Assembly: GCF_932294415.1 (NCBI RefSeq)
Contig: NC_065536.1
Coordinates: 8,864,474 to 8,928,473 of the forward strand
DNA from: Quercus robur
Lineage: Eukaryota > Streptophyta > Magnoliopsida > Fagales > Fagaceae
Length of the DNA: 64,000 nt
Reading direction: 5' to 3'
Every line of letters begins with the position of its first letter. Within the stretch, counting starts at the first letter, position 1. The notes beneath the pieces are model-generated. The model was not told the DNA's origin. It did no database searches and saw only the letters and a program-made list of their open reading frames with translations. The translations under genes and the position numbers were made by a program. Below, piece by piece: positions 57,880 through 64,000 of the stretch.

Positions 57880-60800
57880 ATGAATATCATTATTTGGAAT
57901 TGTAGGGGTGCTTTGAAGCCCTCTTTTCAAAGTCGTGTTAGAGATCTTGTCCATTTTCATAACCCAGCCATTTTGGTGGTGATGGAAACTCGATTAGGTG
58001 GAGAAAGAGCAAGGGAGATTACGGACAGGCTTCCTTTTGATGGTGCAGTTCATACGGACACAATTGGTTTTGCGGGTGGTCTTTGGGTGTTGTGGAATTC
58101 TGATAGAGTTGAGGTTTCTCATCTGTCCAGCACGGAGCAAGAAGTGCATATGGCGGTTAAGGTACGATTTTCTGATGCTAGTTGGTTATTATCTGCTGTG
58201 TATGCTAGTCCTAGGAGTGCTGAAAGGCAGGTTTTGTGGGGTAATCTTATGCGTGTGGCAGAGATCCATAATTTGCCTTGGATCATAGCAGGGGATTTTA
58301 ATGAGCCACTCCTAGGGGAGGATAAATTTGGGGGTAAGGCAGTGAGTGTGAATAGGTCCTTATTGTTCAAGGAATGTTTGGATAAATGTAGCATGATGGA
58401 CATTGGGTTTTAGGGTCCTCGTTTCACTTGGACGAACAGAAGGGAAGTCCAAGCTTTGATTCAAGAAAGAATTGACCGGTTTTTTGTCAATCCTAGTTGG
58501 TGCATGCTGTATCCTGATGCTAGAGTTACTCACCTTACTAGGAGTCACTCGGACCATTGTCCAGTTTTGCTCGAGATGACGCCTAGAGCAATCAATGGGA
58601 GGAAGAGGCTTTTTAGATTCCAGTCTTGTTGGTTGCTAGACCCTTCTTTCCCAAATGTTGTTTCTCAAGCGTGGAGAGATAGTTTAGTAGATGCTATTGG
58701 AAACTTTACTATAGAAGCTTCTGCTTGGAATAAAGGCAAGTTTGGGAATATTTTTGCAAAGAAGAAGAATTTGTTGGCCAGAATTAATGGTATTCAGAGG
58801 GCAGTAGCTTTGAAACCCTCGAATTTTTTGTTGAACCTCGAAAATGATCTTCTTAAGGAGCTCGACTCAGTCCTTAATCAAGAGGAGGAATTTTGGGCTC
58901 TTAAATCCAGGGTGAATTGGATGATTCAGGGTGATCGAAACACAGCTTTTTATCATGTTTCCACGTTGGTAAGAAGGAAGAGGAACCAGATTTTGGCAAT
59001 TAAAGATAATGTTGGGGAGTGGATAAATGAAGAAGATTCGGTAAAGGAGTTCATTAGGAAGGGCTTTATTGGGATTTATTCAACATCGCTGGCCAATGCT
59101 TCAAGAATAAATCCCACCTTGTCTCACTCGCAGCCTAGACTATCTGATGTGGAGAGGGATATTATCAGTGGGGTTGCTTCTGAGGAGGAAATTAGGAATG
59201 CTATGTGGTCCTTAAAGCCTTTTAAGGCTCCTGGTCCAGATGAGCTTCATGCGGGGTTTTTCCAGAAGTTTTGGCCTGTGGTGGGGGGGATCGGTGATAG
59301 AGGAAGTGAAGAGGATTTTTGTGGAGAGGGTAATGCCTGATTTTCTGAACCGAACCCACATTGCCTTGATTCCAAAGATCCAAGGCCCTGAAACTTTGGG
59401 AAATTACCGGCCTATAAGTTTGTGCAACACTGTGTACAAAGTGGTTACGAAGATTATTGTGGCTAGATTAAGGCCTTTTCTGGATAATCTCATCTCTCCT
59501 TTGCAATCGGCTTTTGTTCCCGGCAGGAAGGGAATGGATAATGTTATTATAGCTCAGGAGCTTATTCATTCTTTAGGGAGAAAGAAGGGTAAAGTTGGGT
59601 ATTTAGCAGTTAAAATAGATTTGGAAAAGGCGTATGATAAGCTTGAGTGGAGCTTCATTAGAGAGATGCTCATTAAGGCAAATTTTCCTTCAGACATTAA
59701 AGATATCATTATGAGTTGTGTTTCTACGGTGTCCACTTCTATTTTGTTTAATGGTGAAGCCTTAGAGCCGATTCTTCCTTCTAGGGGAATAAGGCAGGGA
59801 GACCCTCTTTCCCCTTACCTGTTCATTCTCTGTATGGAGTTTCTTGGCCAGCTTATTGAAGAAAAATGCAATGCTAAGCTTTGGTGTCCTGTTAAGGCTT
59901 CCCAAGGGGGGCCGGCTTTCTCTCATTTGATGTTTGCGGATGATATAATGCTTTTTGCTAAAGCGGATGGTGTTAATTGTTCAGCCATAAGAGATGTGTT
60001 AGATGAGTTTTGTGCTGTGTCGGGTCAAACAGTTAGTGATTCCAAATCGAGAGTCTATTTCTCTCCTAATGTGGATAGAGACACTAGGGAGGCTTTGTGT
60101 GATATTCTGGGCTTTGCTTCCACTCCCACTCTTGGAAAGTATCTTGGGTTTCCCTTGAAACATCCCGGCTCTTCTTCCCAAGACTACAACTTTTTCTTGA
60201 TAGAGTTAAACAAAAGCTTTCGGGGTGGAAAGCCAACATGTTATCTCTGGCTGGTCGGTCTGTGCTCATTCAAGCCTCTTCAGCTGCTATTCCTTCCTAT
60301 ATTATGCAATGTGTTCAGTTGCCTAGCAGAATTTTGGAGGGTCTTGATAGAGTGAATCGCAATTTCTTGTGGGGGTCTACCGACATAGCAAAAAAAATCC
60401 ACTGGGTTGGTTGGGACAAGGTAACGAAGTCTAGAGATGAAGGGGGCCTTGGTTTACAATCAGCTAAGGGGAGGAATTCTGCTCTTCTAGCAAAGCTGAA
60501 CTGGAAGTTCCATACTGAAGGTGAAGCTCCTTGGAATCAGGTTTTGAAGATGAAGTACCTTAGTCAAAGAAGGAGGGCTGCTATTAATCCAAATAAACTC
60601 CCCTGCTCTTCAGTTTGGGCAGCAATGAAGAGAGGAATGGAAACATTTCAGAAGGGTTGTAGGTGGACAGTGGGGAGGAATAGTAGTTTGAACTTTTGGT
60701 TTGATCATTGGTTGACTGGAGGCCCGCTTAGACAGCTTATTCAAGGTCCTCTTACTCAAGAAGCAAGTCTTTTGGAAATCAAAGACATTTTGGTGGATTC

Positions 60801-62004
60801 GGGATGGGATTGGGGGAAAATTCCTTTTGAGCTTCCGGATGTGTTCAAACAGATGATTCAAGCTACTCCTACTGCTGTTGTGTCAAGAGGAGGTGACAAG
60901 TTGGTTTGGGCTGATTCTCCAAAAGGTACTTTTGATCTTAGTAGTGCTTATAGGATTGCTATGGGTAAGGAAAACATTTGCCTGTCCCTTGTGAAGTGGG
61001 TATGGAAGGCAGATACTTTGCCTAGAATCAAAACTTTCCTGTGGTTGTGTTTCCATAATAGCATTGCTGTTAAGGTTTGCCTTGAAAAAAGAGGTGTTGT
61101 TCATGAGACTCTTTGTCCCATTTGCCAAGGAGGTTCGGAGACTATTTTGCATGCTCTCCGGGATTGCAATCATATTAAGCACATTTGGAACCAGCTGGGT
61201 GTTATGGCCTCTGACCAAGCCTTTTGGACAAGTAACTTACAGGTTTGGCTTGCTTCAAATGGTTCAAAGAGTGGCGTCTTAACTGCTGCTAACCCCCCTT
61301 GGAAAATTGTTTTTCCCTTTGCTGTGTGGAACATTTGGAAGAGTAGGAATAGGCTTGTCTTCAGCAGGAAAACTAGAAGCCCAAAGCTAGCAACTGAGAT
61401 AGTGAACCAGGCTTTGGAATTTCTTCATTGTGTCGCCTCTCCAAGGGTGCAGGTAGGCAAGGTGGTCAAGAGGATGTGTTGGGAGAGACCTCAGTTGGGT
61501 TGGAAGAAACTTAACACTGATGGAGCCTTTAATGGTGATGTTGGGTTGGCTGGCTGTGGAGGCGTTGTTCGTGATGAGAGGGGCCGGTGGGTTAATGGCT
61601 TTAGCAAGCGGATTGGGCTATCTAATAGCTTTGAGGCTGAATTGTGGGGGCTTAGGGAGGGGCTGTTGTTATGCTGTGACTTAAATATTTCACATCTTGA
61701 GATTGAGCTAGATGCGAAGGCCTTAGTGGATGTCTTAGGCAATCCTTCTTATGTTAACCATGTTATTTCCCCTATCCTGGATGATTGTAGGATGTTGGTT
61801 TCTCGCTTCCAACAGGTTCAGATTAAGCATTGCTATAGAGAAGTGAACAGATGTGCTGATAGTCTTGCTAGGCTGAGCTTTACTCTTGATGCTGATTTTT
61901 CCTCCTTTCTTAGTCCGCCAGTGGACATTTTTAGTGTTTTTGAGGATGACCTCAATGGGATGTATTTTGACAGGCTGTGTCCTGATCCTTTTGTTTTTTC
62001 TTAG
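57880..62004 (+). pseudogene. LINE ORF2: endonuclease, reverse transcriptase, RNase H, with three lesions
   Basis: The start MNIIIWNCRGALKPSFQSRV is the classic beginning of the APE-type endonuclease, which nicks target DNA; VMETRL, AGDFNEPL and SHSDHCPV follow. RT motifs: ALIPKIQGPETLGNYRPISL, AVKIDLEKAYDKLEW, GIRQGDPLSPYLFILCMEFL and the catalytic FADD at 59933-59944. Then a zinc-binding region (CPICQGGSETILHALRDC) and an RNase H domain at about 61495-61900 (LNTDGAFNGDVGLAGCGGVV; FEAELWGL; REVNRCADSLARL). Lesions: TAG at 58411-58413, a one-base shift in the G run near 59284-59290, and a compensating shift near 60190-60200 that restores the first frame. Confidence 0.92.
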
Positions 62005-62050
62005 TTGTTAATTGAATCGTCTGTTTACCAAAAAAAAAAAAAAAAAAAAA

Positions 62051-62685
62051 GACAACAGAGCTCATTTTATTTGCAGGTTGTAAACAATATTTTTATTAAT
62101 TTTGTTTTGGAATGTATTTTCCTTTTTTATTCATTGTATTTTATTCTCTCTTATTATTTGTATTATTATTATTCATTTAAAAAATTGACAAGATAACCTT
62201 AACAAAATAGTTAAGTCCATTTTGGTAATTTGCACCAAAAACAGCAATTTTACACCAATGTTATCCAAATGCTCAGTTGACAAAAACACCACTTTTAAAA
62301 CCCATATTATAAATCACAGTTTTTTAAAACACACATTTTAAAGCAGCTAACCAAACGAACACTACAACTATTACTTGGTCAACTTGTCACAATTTCCTCT
62401 TTCTGTCTATTACTTGGTCAACTTGTCACAATTTCCTTTTTCTCTTAGACAGAAAGGTAGTATTATAAGGAGATTATAACCTTTCGATTTCTCCAGAAAT
62501 GACATACCTTTGATAATAGTGTAATCATCTTATTTGCTTTGGGCACCATACACGAATACTCTAGTAAGGCTTAGTATGTCAAGATAATCACCCATCTTTC
62601 ATGCTTCTTCATCATAAGCTCTTGAAGGCAATTTCTCTTCATTCATAGAATGCAGATTTGTACCAACCATTGACTCTGGAAGCTT
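62051..62685. other. DNA right of the LINE
   Basis: AT-rich. 62270-62365 has ACACCACTTTTAAAAC and CTAACCAAACGAACAC, a tail resembling the MITE at 32332-32834. 62368-62445 is a 39-bp tandem repeat. No gene seen. Confidence 0.45.
62368..62445. repeat. 39-bp tandem duplication
   Basis: Copies at 62368-62406 and 62407-62445 begin CTATTACTTGGTCAACTTGT; they are nearly identical. Confidence 0.9.
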
Positions 62686-62782
62686 TCATGCAAAGTTTGC
62701 CTCTGCACAAAGTTTAACACAAATGATTGCCACAGAATATGTGACTCCTCCAAACCATGTCTGTGATACGAGAGGTAACATC
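62686..62782 (-). other. Possible terminal exon, 31 codons
   Basis: An acceptor (GGTGCTGCAG) precedes G|ATG, then MLPLVSQTWFGGVTYSVAII and VKLCAEANFA before TGA at 62686-62688. It could be the last exon of a gene entering from beyond 64000, or chance. Another frame of the same stretch is also open for 22 codons. No family recognised. Confidence 0.22.
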
Positions 62783-63110
62783 CTGCAGCACCAGAGAAAA
62801 GTTATTGTTAATTTTATTCAATTAGTTAATTTGAGGGGGAAAAATCATGCAGCTAGCTATAGCAGATATTATGCTCCCAAATCAATGATCTAGTCATCTC
62901 ATCTGATTTTAACGGCCTCTGGATGGCCAATGGCATAAAAAAGTTGATAAAGAAAAGTTGGACAATCACTATAAATCCAAACCTACCAAAGTGGAAAGAT
63001 CAATAATTGATCATATACCAAGAAAGTTCATGATCTTGGATATCCCAATAATTGTTATAATTATTGTTCTTTCCAATTAGCAGGTGATATCTTGGATTTA
63101 CAATGTTACT

Positions 63111-63114
<4 letters not shown>

Positions 63115-63141
<27 letters not shown>
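63115..63141. repeat. GA microsatellite
   Basis: About 13 GA units, uninterrupted. Confidence 0.95.
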
Positions 63142-63146
<5 letters not shown>

Positions 63147-63228
63147 AACCTAAAGTTTTGTTTGGTAGATGGAGTTGAAAGGATGAGGATGGAGAATTAA
63201 AAGAAAAAGATATGTTGGTTGGCATGGG

Positions 63229-63575
63229 GATAAATTTGTAAAGAATTTCTTCAGTTGATAAGATCATCCAATAATGGTTTTTTTTTTTTTTTTTTTTAAT
63301 AGAAAGCAACCTGTGGACAATTTACAACCGTAGGTCAGTTGGAACATGTGTAATTTTTAGCCATCAATTGAACTATGATGCAGCAAGCCACAACAGATTA
63401 GATAAATTTGTAAAGAACTAATGGGATCTTCAACTAATAAGATCATCCAATAATTTTACTTTTGAATAGAAAGCAGCCAATGGACGATTTACAAGCAGAG
63501 GTCAGTTGGAACATATTTGTAATTATGAACCATAAATTAACTATGATGCAGCAAGCTGCAACACAATTTGTTACA
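63229..63575. repeat. Imperfect ~172-bp tandem duplication
   Basis: GATAAATTTGTAAAGAA recurs at 63229 and 63401, followed in both by AAGATCATCCAATAAT, GAATAGAAAGCA (or AATAGAAAGCA), GGTCAGTTGGAACAT and CTATGATGCAGCAAGC. The first copy has an added T run. Confidence 0.88.
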
Positions 63576-64000
63576 ACTATAGTACATTACTGATCAATAA
63601 ATTCGTAATCTAGAAAAAGAATGAAATATTTTTACAAATATTGTAACCTGATCCAGCCAATGAATTGGGCCAAAAACAGGCCATATAACCAATATTTAGG
63701 CAAGATGCAAAGGAATTTGAAAAAATTCATCAATTAAACATCATGTAGTCGAGAGGAAACCCAATGAAATCTGACTGTAGTTGAGATCTCTTTGCTTAAT
63801 GGCATTTTTCCAGCTTACCAAGAGCACACGTAATGTTTACATATTTATATTCATAACTACATGCATATCTATGCGAGGTATGAAGGCCATGTTTCTCTAC
63901 TTATTAAACTACCCTGTTCATGTAATTCCATGGTACCTTAATGCATCTCACTACTTTGATGAGGTAAAGACGCTGTTTTTTTTCTGGTGTGTGTATGTGT

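Larger units (their letters stand above)
55808..62050 (+). mobile_element. Near full-length L1-type LINE with RNase H
   Basis: The order is ORF1 (55876-57843), a short spacer, ORF2 (57880-62004) with endonuclease, reverse transcriptase, zinc-binding region and RNase H, a brief 3' UTR and a 20-bp A tail at 62031-62050. The 5' boundary is uncertain; a promoter-bearing 5' UTR would be expected upstream of 55876. I could not find a convincing target-site duplication (sequence after the tail begins GACAACAGAGC). Only a nonsense codon and two frameshifts disable it, so the insertion is fairly young. Confidence 0.92.
62783..64000. other. Right edge of the window
   Basis: No confident gene. It contains a GA microsatellite, a tandem duplication of about 172 bp and a T run near 63279-63297. 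Confidence 0.45.

Noticed and set aside
60610..61218. Minus ORFs of 83 and 111 codons in the LINE
   Set aside because: Antisense shadows of LINE ORF2.
1..64000. tRNA, rRNA or miRNA genes
   Set aside because: I looked for box A/B pairs and compact hairpins; only the SINE at 53318-53473 shows tRNA-like promoter boxes, and it lacks a tRNA fold. MITE hairpins are not counted as miRNA genes. A covariance-model scan would be needed to rule out others.
1..64000. A novel defence, metabolic or operon-like system
   Set aside because: The window is plant nuclear DNA with independent single genes and transposable elements; no gene cluster with a shared task could be supported.

Overview
This window looks like nuclear DNA of a flowering plant, most likely a woody eudicot. 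It is AT-rich and intron-rich, has GT-AG splice sites, carries plant-only gene families (CLPR3, REF/SRPP-like, RALF), and is loaded with plant retrotransposons and MITEs. A Fagaceae-type tree is my impression from the style of the repeats; it is an inference and not proven by anything in the window.

Three genes can be read end to end, all on the minus strand. (1) 2328-9381: CLPR3, a non-catalytic subunit of the plastid Clp protease, nine exons, 333 codons, every junction in frame. (2) 24910-27330: a REF/SRPP-family (rubber elongation factor / small rubber particle / stress-related) protein, three exons, 297 codons, with an unusual C-terminal array of four 15-16 residue repeats. (3) 36828-37223: an intronless RALF peptide hormone precursor. 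Two linked exons at 51207-51302 and 52864-52917 look like the 3' end of an unidentified gene whose upstream part is missing or lies beyond a block of retroelements. Weaker single-exon candidates sit at 48198-48287 and 62686-62782.

The rest is mostly transposable elements. 9750-23058 is a four-deep nest: a MULE-type MITE, split by a hAT-like non-autonomous element, split by a 12.3-kb Tat-lineage Ty3/Gypsy retrotransposon (10195-22533, TSD ATAAT), whose pol is split by a second, 1,062-bp hAT-like element (13092-14153). The Gypsy element keeps both LTRs, a PBS, gag, protease, RT, RNase H, integrase, an 81-bp tandem array and a long antisense ORF, but is full of stop codons and frameshifts. 27.7-33.8 kb holds several MITEs (some with perfect 9-bp TSDs) and local tandem repeats. 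42.6-47.6 kb is a tandem segmental duplication with a nested triplication. 53.3-55.6 kb holds a SINE and the 3' end of a chromovirus with an internally duplicated integrase segment. 55.8-62.05 kb is a nearly full-length L1-type LINE with RNase H.

The genes do not form a functional unit: they are independent plant genes separated by repeat-rich DNA. I found no clearly new biological system. The most unusual items are the nested insertion with its antisense ORF and tandem array, the repeat-bearing tail of the REF/SRPP protein, the orphan exon pair next to the retroelement block, and the duplicated integrase segment whose two copies share one frameshift.
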